Assembly: GCA_945861565.1 (NCBI GenBank)
Contig: CAMAUY010000025.1
Location: 1 to 54,990, forward strand
Length of the DNA stretch: 54,990 bases
Source: Akkermansia muciniphila
GTDB taxonomy: Bacteria > Verrucomicrobiota > Verrucomicrobiia > Limisphaerales > UBA9464
Direction: 5' to 3'
Made by a program: the position numbers and the translations under genes. The notes beneath the pieces are model-generated. The model was not told the DNA's origin. It saw only the letters and a program-made list of their open reading frames with translations, and did no database searches. Numbering within the stretch: the first letter of the stretch is position 1; each line of letters begins with the position of its first letter. This document shows, one piece after another, positions 17,801 through 24,807 of the stretch.

Positions 17801-18499
17801 AGAATCGAGGGTGTCCCCAAAGAACTCCAGCCGAAGCGGCCAGGGGGAAGAGAGCGGCCAGACGTCGACGATGCCCCCTCGCCAGGCAATTTCACCTTTG
17901 CTGCCGACCTGAGCCTCGGGTTCGTAGCCCTGTTCTTCCAGCCATTCGATGAGATCGAGCGGATTCAGCGAATCGCCGAGCCGCAGTTTGCGCGTGCGTT
18001 GCCGGAGTTCATCGGGCGCAAATGTGGACTGCATCAAGGCGGCCACCGAAGAGACGACGATGGGGGCTTCTGCGGTTGGCAGGCCGGCGGTGGTCAAAAA
18101 GGAGAGCCCCGCCAGCGTTTCCAGTCGCTCACTGATGACGTCCGCGTGCGGAAGTTTGTCTTCCCCAGGCAGGATATCCCAGGGCGGAAAGAAGAGCGGA
18201 GGAGTCTTGAGATCCGCTGCCCGTAGCCAGGTGACGAGGTCGGCGTGAAACGATTCCTGAGATTTTAGATCCGGAGTGATCAGGAGTATGGGGCGAGTGG
18301 GGAACTGGCGGCGCAGCGCCGCGGTGATGAACGGGTGGGAGGCATTCGTTAGATTTCCAATGGAGAAGGATTCTCCCCGCCCTAGCCTCAGGGCGAGAGT
18401 GCTCGCGGCCGATGGCGTCAGAACGGAATCAAAGAGCGTGGCAAAGCTGCCGTGATGCTCGGAGGTCGGTTTCAAGATTCTTGATGAATGCGATGCCAA
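14867..18499 (-). CDS. mfd: transcription-repair coupling factor Mfd
   Basis: An ATP-dependent translocase that removes RNA polymerase stalled at DNA lesions and recruits UvrA. The 1210-residue length fits the family. The N-terminal part resembles the UvrB-like module, and FEEGDFVVHLEHGIGRYTGL is the RNA-polymerase-interacting (CarD-like) domain. The helicase core has Walker A G-D-V-G-F-G-K-T-E at about 657, the D-E-E-Q box with KFGVRHKERFK at about 757, and the motif VI region QLRGRVGRYKHQAFAYLM. The C-terminal TRCF domain follows. It is transcribed away from the thymidylate-kinase-like gene. Its 3' end lies 13 bases from the palindromic repeat. Confidence 0.96.
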   Translation of the reverse strand: MASHSSRILKPTSEHHGSFATLFDSVLTPSAASTLALRLGRGESFSIGNLTNASHPFITAALRRQFPTRPILLITPDLKSQESFHADLVTWLRAADLKTPPLFFPPWDILPGEDKLPHADVISERLETLAGLSFLTTAGLPTAEAPIVVSSVAALMQSTFAPDELRQRTRKLRLGDSLNPLDLIEWLEEQGYEPEAQVGSKGEIAWRGGIVDVWPLSSPWPLRLEFFGDTLDSIREFDPHAQTSRETVDEAILPPAGELGLLRQPPAAIKSRSEHPISVPGTLLDHLPPGSLLILCEPDALNSAALHLQQQVAPGTLFFTSWTKILNADPSRGLIPCSLTELPDESAAGTVSSSFPPIVSLDSYRPIGPTLPSPAVAEVQRRHFFNQLHRWLRQGHDVRVFCNNEGEQQRLQEIWLEYGFAEHSGAENRTSPSTLHSLLGSLSRGFLCPTAQQIVVTDAEIFGRYKIARPRRLKSRHAASVRSVFDIDFSDFEEGDFVVHLEHGIGRYTGLKVLPPPKSRNAATESEGAECLVIEYAPREPGGEPPRLFVPVSEAHLISKYVGAGKARPQLNTLGGTRWTKAREQAQVAVRDLASQLLQVQAARTSHTGFAFPVDAPWQREFEGSFLFEETPDQLKAIEATKRDMEAAKPMDRLICGDVGFGKTEVALRAAFKAVLAGKQVAILVPTTVLAQQHYQSFRERMADYPVRIEVLSRLRKPAQIRETIDGIAAGHVDIVIGTHRLVQADVIFKELGLVVIDEEQKFGVRHKERFKWMRQTVDVITLSATPIPRTLYLALTGARDMSTLETPPQDRLPIETIVGNYDERVIRDAIIREMNRGGQIYFLHNRVATIENMGIRLKALVPDARILIGHGQMDAAELEQVMTQFVSGDADVLLCTTIIESGLDIPNANTIIIDRADRFGLSELYQLRGRVGRYKHQAFAYLMLPRHARLLTEARKRMSAIKQYSSLGSGFRIALRDLELRGAGNLLGPQQSGHITAVGFDLYCQLLAQSVSALKGEQIKRKTTTRLRLDFLAMNPGEEKASVPARTSPPVPTLAKPRIEIDIPREIPVYLSEESTGQSQPNRDNRPESPPDVAPTYLPLDYIREAGQRVAIYRKFAQVADASMLKNLETELRDRFGPVPAAVERLLLCADLRILASARSISSLEVIDGKVKITRGGDLITLNGQFPRLSKREPNARLNELKRLLLSIV

Positions 18500-18677
18500 T
18501 GCAGAGGTTGGAAGCCAGAGCGCGGGCGCTTGTCCTCTCGTCCTCGTTGGCTGGGTGAGCCGACGACAGCTTCAACCGGTGTATCGGCCGACTGCAAACG
18601 AGAATCTGGCACTGCGGTCCAGAAATCCACCGTGGCTTCCTGCTTGTCTTAGGGAATGGACTTCCTACGGTGGGCGC

Positions 18678-19358
18678 ATGCGAAAGACATTTTCGGAACT
18701 AGGACTGCCGGGGCGGCTCCTGGCGGTCGAGGGGCTCGATGGGTCGGGAAAGTCCACGCAGGTGCATTTGTTGAAGCGATGGCTGGAGGCCCGAAATCTG
18801 AAAGTGTTTTTTTCCGAATGGAACTCCTCGGAGATTGTGAAGAGCGCCACGAGCAAGGGAAAGAAACAGAATCTGCTCACTCCGACCACCTTTAGTTTGA
18901 TTCACGCCACCGATTTCGCGGATCGCTACGAGCGTCAGCTCCTGCCCCTGTTGAAAGCTGGTTACCTTGTCCTCTGCGATCGATACATTTTTACCGCCTT
19001 TGCCCGCGATGTCGTCCGGGGGTGTCCCGCGGAATGGGTTCGTGGCATGTATGACTTCGCGGCGCTCCCAGATTTGACGTTTTTTTTTAAAGCACCGCTC
19101 GAAGTGTCGCTAGCCCGGATTCTCGAAAACCGGCCGACCTTGAAGTTTCATGAAGCGGGGATGGATCTTGGGTTGTCGACGGATCCTTACGAGAGTTTCC
19201 GTTTGTTTCAGGGCCGAATCTTTGAACAATACCTATCGATGAGCACCGAGTTTGGTTTTGTGGTCATGGACGCCAGCCAGCGCATTGAAGAACAACAGGG
19301 GCTGGTCCGGCGCCTGACGGCGGACCGTATCGAGTTGGATCCATTCCGGCGTTCGTAG
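18678..19358 (+). CDS. thymidylate-kinase-like P-loop kinase
   Basis: A 226-residue nucleoside monophosphate kinase, probably dTMP kinase, which makes dTDP for DNA synthesis. The P-loop is G19-L-D-G-S-G-K-S-T, and the D101-R-Y motif expected in thymidylate kinases is present within LCDRYIFTAFARD. The frame is open from 18555, but the ATG at 18678 places the P-loop at the normal distance from the N-terminus. Residues 45-70 (WNSSEIVKSATSKGKKQNLLT) differ from classic Tmk, so a related dNMP kinase is possible. For that reason I leave the symbol blank. It is divergent from mfd. Confidence 0.75.
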   Translation: MRKTFSELGLPGRLLAVEGLDGSGKSTQVHLLKRWLEARNLKVFFSEWNSSEIVKSATSKGKKQNLLTPTTFSLIHATDFADRYERQLLPLLKAGYLVLCDRYIFTAFARDVVRGCPAEWVRGMYDFAALPDLTFFFKAPLEVSLARILENRPTLKFHEAGMDLGLSTDPYESFRLFQGRIFEQYLSMSTEFGFVVMDASQRIEEQQGLVRRLTADRIELDPFRRS

Positions 19359-19502
19359 TCTCCTCTCTGGGAATTGTCATCGCCGGGCGCCAGAGCGGCC
19401 AATCGATCCAGGTCGGGATGGCACTCATTTTTGTGGCAAACCACGCAAGAAGGGCTCGATGCTGGATCGGTACGACGGCCACCGGGACCGCCTCGAATCA
19501 CA

Positions 19503-20939
19503 ATGAATTTTTCGAAAACACTACTCGTGCTCGTCGTCGCTACGCACAGTATTGGACAGCTGTTGGCGGCGGAACCGTCGCTCCACCTTCGCTTGGCTAC
19601 GTTCAGTGCGGATGTCACCGTGCCGTTCGGCCACGGCATGATGGGTGGCTCGTGGCTATCGAAATCCGTGGCCGATCCACTGGAAGCGAATGGTCTCGTA
19701 ATTCTCGGCGATGACGCTCCGGTCGTGTTCGTATCGGTGGATTGGTGCGAAATCCGTAACGAGGCTTACGAACGCTGGCAGACCTTGCTGGCCGAGGCCG
19801 CTGGGACCAAGCCCGAGCGTGTGATGATCACCACGATTCATCAGCACGATGCTCCGATTGCCGATGTCGGTGCGGAAGACCTCCTGCGCGCCCGTAGGCT
19901 CACTGGAACTGTCTGTGATCCCGATTTTCACGAGCGTGCCGTGAAGGCGGTCGCGCAGGCGTTGCGCGAGTCGTTACCGTTGGCCCGGCCGTTCACGCAC
20001 GTGGGTACCGGTCAGGCGAAGGTTGAACGGATCGCGTCGAATCGCCGCTATCCGATGCCGGATGGCTCGATCCGGTTTGATCGGACGAGCAGTACCCGCA
20101 ACGCATTTGCCATTGCGGCGCCGGAAGGCCTGATTGATCCGTGGCTGAAAACACTGAGCTTTTGGAACGGCGAGACACCGCTCGCTGCGGTGAGTTTCTA
20201 CGCCGTCCATCCAATGAGTTACTACGGGACCGGCGAGGTCTCGGCGGACTTTCCCGGCCTCGCGCGGCGGCGCCGGCAGACCGACCTGCCCGGGGTAAAA
20301 CAGATTTACTCCTCCGGCTGCAGTGGCAACGTCACCGCCGGAAAATACAACACGGGTGCGCGGGAGAATCGTGCCGGGCTCGCCGATCGCTTGCACGCCG
20401 CCATGACCTCCGCCTGGCGGGAGACGAAACGCGAGGCGTTGACCCGGTATGAATTTCGGGTCACGCCGCTCCGATTGGAACCGACCGATCGCCCGGGATT
20501 CTCCGTCGGAGAACTCACCGCTCGATTGGTCCCGGACACGAAGCCCTTCCAGCAATGCCTCGCGGCCATGGGCCTCAATTGGCGTCGGCGCGCCGACGCC
20601 GGACACCGCATCCAAGTCCCGGTCCTCGATTTCGGTTTCGCCCAGTTGCTATTGCTGCCCGGAGAGACTTATGTGGAGTATCAACTGGCGGCGCAGCAAG
20701 AACGACCCGGCTCTTTTGTGTGCGTGGCCGGTTACGGGGAGGGTGCCACGGGCTATGTGCCGACGGAGCAGCACATCGCGGAACACGATCCGAATCTCTC
20801 CGACTGGTGGTGGGTCGCCCCCGGCAGCGAAGCGCGCATGCGCGCTGCCATTCATGTCGCGCTCAAAGCGCATCCCAAACTTAAATCTGGTGACGAAGGC
20901 CCGGCCAAGAAGTCAAACTCCGCCACGATCGCTCCCTGA
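19503..20939 (+). CDS. secreted neutral-ceramidase-like protein
   Basis: A 478-residue exported protein similar to the N-terminal domain of neutral/alkaline ceramidase-like proteins common in Planctomycetota and Verrucomicrobiota. Residues 1-22 form a signal peptide (the start at 19503 is chosen for this; the frame is open from 19374). Family-like blocks are FSADVTVPFG, ITTIHQHDAP, VSFYAVHPMSYYGTGEVSADFPG and YSSGCSGNVTAG. The histidines and the SGCSGN segment would form the metal/nucleophile centre by analogy with ceramidases. The reaction here is not established. It follows the kinase by about 140 bases and precedes the DUF748 gene by 36, so those two may share a transcript. Confidence 0.65.
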   Translation: MNFSKTLLVLVVATHSIGQLLAAEPSLHLRLATFSADVTVPFGHGMMGGSWLSKSVADPLEANGLVILGDDAPVVFVSVDWCEIRNEAYERWQTLLAEAAGTKPERVMITTIHQHDAPIADVGAEDLLRARRLTGTVCDPDFHERAVKAVAQALRESLPLARPFTHVGTGQAKVERIASNRRYPMPDGSIRFDRTSSTRNAFAIAAPEGLIDPWLKTLSFWNGETPLAAVSFYAVHPMSYYGTGEVSADFPGLARRRRQTDLPGVKQIYSSGCSGNVTAGKYNTGARENRAGLADRLHAAMTSAWRETKREALTRYEFRVTPLRLEPTDRPGFSVGELTARLVPDTKPFQQCLAAMGLNWRRRADAGHRIQVPVLDFGFAQLLLLPGETYVEYQLAAQQERPGSFVCVAGYGEGATGYVPTEQHIAEHDPNLSDWWWVAPGSEARMRAAIHVALKAHPKLKSGDEGPAKKSNSATIAP

Positions 20940-20975
20940 TGCCCGCTTTCAATTATAGGTCCGTACGCCGTACTG

Positions 20976-23900
20976 ATGAAACCAGAACTCCTCACTCACC
21001 TTCCGCTTCGCGTGCACAGAGGGCTGGGGTGGTGCGCGGCCGCATTCGTTCTGTACTCGTTCTTCGGATTCTTTGTCCTGCCGTCGATCCTGAAATGGCA
21101 GATGGCGCGGCAGCTGCCGGCGATCACGAAGCGCCAGACCACCGTCCAGCAGGTAAAGGTGAACCCGTGGACGCTGTCCCTGACTGTGCGCGGGCTGGCG
21201 CTCACTGAGTCGGATGGAAGTCCGTTCGCTTCCTGGGACGAGCTATACGTTAACTTCCAAACCTCGTCGCTCTTCCGTTGGGCGTGGACTTTTAAAGAAA
21301 TTCGGATCGTGAAGCCATTTGGCGAGGTGATCTTGTTGAAGGGCGGGCGGCTGAATGTGGCCAACATGTTGGATGCCGAGGCGAGTACGCCCGCGCGTCC
21401 TTCCCGGCCCGTGAGCATTCCGCGTGTTAACATCTTCCGCCTGGAAATCACCAATGGCTTTGTTGCCCTGGAAGACCGCACCCGCCGTTCGGTCTTCCGC
21501 ACGGAGTATCGGCCGATCAACTTTCATCTCACTGGTTTCAGCACTCACCTCGATTCGGACACACCGTACTCGTTTCGTGCCGAAAGCGACGCGGGACGCA
21601 GCGTCGCCTGGGCCGGAGATCTTTCCATCCAACCACTGCGGTCCTCCGGTCATCTCGAAGTCACGGGCGTCAAGCTCAGCCGGTACCAGCCGTATCTCGA
21701 AGAGTTCACGAGCACGTTGATCACCAACGGCCTGGCCGACGTGCAGTTCTCCTACCGCTTGGCGGCGGGCACCAACGGATTTGATCTCGCCGTCACCAAC
21801 GGAGCGATCCAAGTGGCCCAGTTGCAGGTCTTCGACCCGACTTCGGCCGAAATCGTCACTCAACTGCGCGGCCTGGATGTTCAGCGGGCCGAGTTTGACC
21901 TGCGCTCTCTCGCCCTCCGCCTCGGCAGTGTGAAAGTGACCGAGGCGGCCTTGATCTCGCGGGTCAGGCAAAGCAGTAACGGGAGCCTGGTCGACCTCCT
22001 GCTCACGCTTCCACCGCTGCCTCTGCTGAGCGTCTCGGTCGACGATTTTTCGATTGAACAGGCGGCGGTGAGCTTCGAGGACTTGACGCGACGCGCTCCG
22101 TTCAAGATGGAATTGAAGCCGATCGAAGTCAGCCTGAAACACTTCTCCACCCGGACAAACTCCGACGCCCGCTATTCCTTCCGCATGGTGAGCGAAATGG
22201 CGGAGGTGTTCGCGGGCGCGGGCACAGTGTCCATTAACCCAATTCGTTCCACCGGCGAGGTGACGATCCGTTCTGTGGATGTCAAAAAATACCTGCCTTA
22301 CGCCGAGGATTTTTTCCGCGGCAAGATTTTGTCTGGGAAAGTCGAGGCGCGGATACCGTATCGGTTTGCACTCGGCACCAACCGCCTGCTGGCGGGGGTG
22401 AGCGATCTCGGCGTGAAACTCACCGATCTTGCCGTGAACTTGCCGGAAAGCGCCGAGACTGTGACTCATATCGCGGAAATCGGGTTCGAGCGCGTCGACG
22501 CCAGCCTCGAGGATCGACGGGGGCGGGTCGGATTGTTCAAGGGGGAAGGGGGCTCGGTGCTGGTCCGTCGCCAGAAAGACGGTGCGATCAACCTGCTCGG
22601 CCTGCTCGCAGTCTCGGGCACAAACGTGGCAGCACCTCTCCAATCCAGTTTGGACCCGCCGGGGGCGCCCGTCGGCAGGATGACCAACGTTTCAACCTAT
22701 GCTCTGGGTGGCTGGGCGTTGAACGTGGATGAAATCCAGCTCGACAATTATACCTTTAAAGTCGAGGACTTGATGCCGTCCAAGCCTGCCACCTTCCTGC
22801 TAGATAAGCTCGCCCTGAACTTGAAAGGCGTCAGTTCGGCCCCCCACACGCCGACCCGTGCCAGTATCGCCTTCCGGCTGAACGAATCCGGTACCTTCGC
22901 CGCGCAGGGCACGGCGATGATCGAACCGCTTTTTGCCGATCTCGATATCGCCGTCACCAACCTGGACCTCCGCGCGGCGCAGCCTTATGTCGAGCAGTTC
23001 GCGTCGGTCGGCATCGTGAATGGCGCATTAAATACAGCGGGCAAGATCCGCTTTCAGACCAATGACTCCGCAACGCCGCTGCTCACCTTTACGGGCGGTG
23101 TGCACGTGACGAATTTTGTGACTGCCGACCAAGTCCTGTTCAAGGAGTTCGTTCGTTGGGAGGCTCTATCCGTGAGCGGTGTCGAGGCAGCGCTCGGTCC
23201 AAACCGTTTAAAGATTGACGAAGTCCGCCTGGTGCGTCCCCGAGCCAGCCTGATCATCGGGGCGGATCGTCGACCGAACCTGTCGTTGATCATGAAACCG
23301 GAAAGCACGGCCACAAATCGAGCGGCCGTCTCGGCACTCGGTGGCGGGAGCACGACCAATCCCCTTGCCAATTCATTTTCCGTGAAGCTTGGCACGTTAG
23401 TCGTGGATCGAGCTTCCGTGGCCTTCGCGGACGAATCCGTGCAACCCCGGATCATGTTTGATATCGAGGAAATCAGTGGAACGGTCCAAGGCCTTTCCTC
23501 CGATTTAGGCTCCCCTGCCGATCTGGACCTGCATGGCCGAGTGGACGTGCAATCGCCTTTCGCCGTCACGGGTCGCGTGAATCCCTTTGCCGCCGTGATG
23601 TTCGTGGACCTCGTCATCACCAACGCGAACACGCAACTCACGTCGCTGACCGGCTATATGGAGAAATACGGCGGGTTTCCTCTGAAGAAGGGCAGGGTGA
23701 GCTCCAGTCTGCACTACCGAATCGAAGGCAAGGCGCTCCAGGCGGAAAACAAGATTCTGGTCGATCAATTTACGCTCGGACCGCGTAATAACAGCGCGGA
23801 CGCCACTAGCTTGCCACTGAAACTCGGCATAGCACTGCTCAAGGACAACGAAGGTCGCATCGAACTTGATGTGCCATTGAGTGGACGGTTGGATGATCCG

Positions 23901-24728
23901 AAATTCAGCGTCGGCCCCATCATCCTCAAGGTCATCGTGAATACGATCGTCAAGGCCGCCACATCGCCGTTCAAGCTGCTCGGCTCGCTGGTTGGCGGCG
24001 GCGGCGATGAACTGGGTTTTATCCAGTTCAAACCGGGCACCACGAACCTCGTTGACGGTGAGTTAGGTAAACTCGGCAAACTAACCACTGCGCTGGCGAA
24101 GCGCCCGGCGCTCAATCTCGAGATCGAAGCCGCAGTGGACCCCATTCTGGATCGCACCGCTCTCGCGCAACAGAAACTCGGCGAGCAACTCACGGCCCGG
24201 CGGCTTCAGGAACTCAATGTGAATGGCGGCCGCCCACCCGTTTCCCTTGAAAGTTTCCAGATCGAGCCCGAGGAACGCGTCCGTCTCCTGCGGATCGCTT
24301 TCGTTGAGCAGTTTGGCACCAACATCGCTGCAATCCTCGAAACCAATCAGCCGACCCTCGGCACCACCGATCATCAAGCTCCTGCGGCCAGTCGGCGTGC
24401 ATCCGAGCCGAAGCAAACTCTTTTCGGGCGAATGGCCGGCATCTTCAGCCGTGCCGGCCAGACAATTTCCGCCGAGAAGCGTCTCACCAAGGCCGACCGA
24501 GAAGCGCTAGGATCGGCGACACCGGAACTCATCGAAGAATTACTCACCCGGAATATCCCCGTGACCAGCGAGGAGTTTCGCCAATTGATGACGACCCGAG
24601 AGCGTTGGGTTCGGGACTGGTTTCTGCAAAACGGACCCATCGACCCCAACCGGCTTTTTCTCGTCGGATCGAAACCGGTGGATGCTGCCTACCGGGGTGA
24701 AAGCCGCGTCAACCTCTCATTAAATTGA
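20976..24728 (+). CDS. DUF748 (AsmA-like) envelope protein
   Basis: A very large envelope protein of 1250 residues. Residues about 17-40 form one transmembrane helix near the N-terminus, and the rest is probably periplasmic. The sequence is typical of DUF748 proteins, which belong to the AsmA/TamB-like group of long beta-rich proteins thought to bridge the inner and outer membranes and move lipids. Repeated units of about 250 residues carry patterns such as the TRRxxFxxxxxPIxxxLxxFSTxxxSDxxYSF stretch, seen near 170 and near 375. The C-terminal third ends in a region (ALNLEIEAAVDPILDRTALAQ) with a weak OmpA-like feel. Lipid-transport function is inference from the superfamily. Confidence 0.8.
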   Translation: MKPELLTHLPLRVHRGLGWCAAAFVLYSFFGFFVLPSILKWQMARQLPAITKRQTTVQQVKVNPWTLSLTVRGLALTESDGSPFASWDELYVNFQTSSLFRWAWTFKEIRIVKPFGEVILLKGGRLNVANMLDAEASTPARPSRPVSIPRVNIFRLEITNGFVALEDRTRRSVFRTEYRPINFHLTGFSTHLDSDTPYSFRAESDAGRSVAWAGDLSIQPLRSSGHLEVTGVKLSRYQPYLEEFTSTLITNGLADVQFSYRLAAGTNGFDLAVTNGAIQVAQLQVFDPTSAEIVTQLRGLDVQRAEFDLRSLALRLGSVKVTEAALISRVRQSSNGSLVDLLLTLPPLPLLSVSVDDFSIEQAAVSFEDLTRRAPFKMELKPIEVSLKHFSTRTNSDARYSFRMVSEMAEVFAGAGTVSINPIRSTGEVTIRSVDVKKYLPYAEDFFRGKILSGKVEARIPYRFALGTNRLLAGVSDLGVKLTDLAVNLPESAETVTHIAEIGFERVDASLEDRRGRVGLFKGEGGSVLVRRQKDGAINLLGLLAVSGTNVAAPLQSSLDPPGAPVGRMTNVSTYALGGWALNVDEIQLDNYTFKVEDLMPSKPATFLLDKLALNLKGVSSAPHTPTRASIAFRLNESGTFAAQGTAMIEPLFADLDIAVTNLDLRAAQPYVEQFASVGIVNGALNTAGKIRFQTNDSATPLLTFTGGVHVTNFVTADQVLFKEFVRWEALSVSGVEAALGPNRLKIDEVRLVRPRASLIIGADRRPNLSLIMKPESTATNRAAVSALGGGSTTNPLANSFSVKLGTLVVDRASVAFADESVQPRIMFDIEEISGTVQGLSSDLGSPADLDLHGRVDVQSPFAVTGRVNPFAAVMFVDLVITNANTQLTSLTGYMEKYGGFPLKKGRVSSSLHYRIEGKALQAENKILVDQFTLGPRNNSADATSLPLKLGIALLKDNEGRIELDVPLSGRLDDPKFSVGPIILKVIVNTIVKAATSPFKLLGSLVGGGGDELGFIQFKPGTTNLVDGELGKLGKLTTALAKRPALNLEIEAAVDPILDRTALAQQKLGEQLTARRLQELNVNGGRPPVSLESFQIEPEERVRLLRIAFVEQFGTNIAAILETNQPTLGTTDHQAPAASRRASEPKQTLFGRMAGIFSRAGQTISAEKRLTKADREALGSATPELIEELLTRNIPVTSEEFRQLMTTRERWVRDWFLQNGPIDPNRLFLVGSKPVDAAYRGESRVNLSLN

Positions 24729-24807
24729 AGCGATCCTATCCGACCGACCGGATGATGGTTGACCATGCCCGTATTCGCCCCCCCGCCGGCGGCGATGTCT
24801 CGAACGG

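Noticed and set aside
19380..19480. Minus-strand CVVCHKNECHP, a possible cytochrome c C-x-x-C-H motif
   Set aside because: The frame is short and overlaps the leader of the ceramidase-like gene and the end of the kinase gene. No further haem-protein features are seen.
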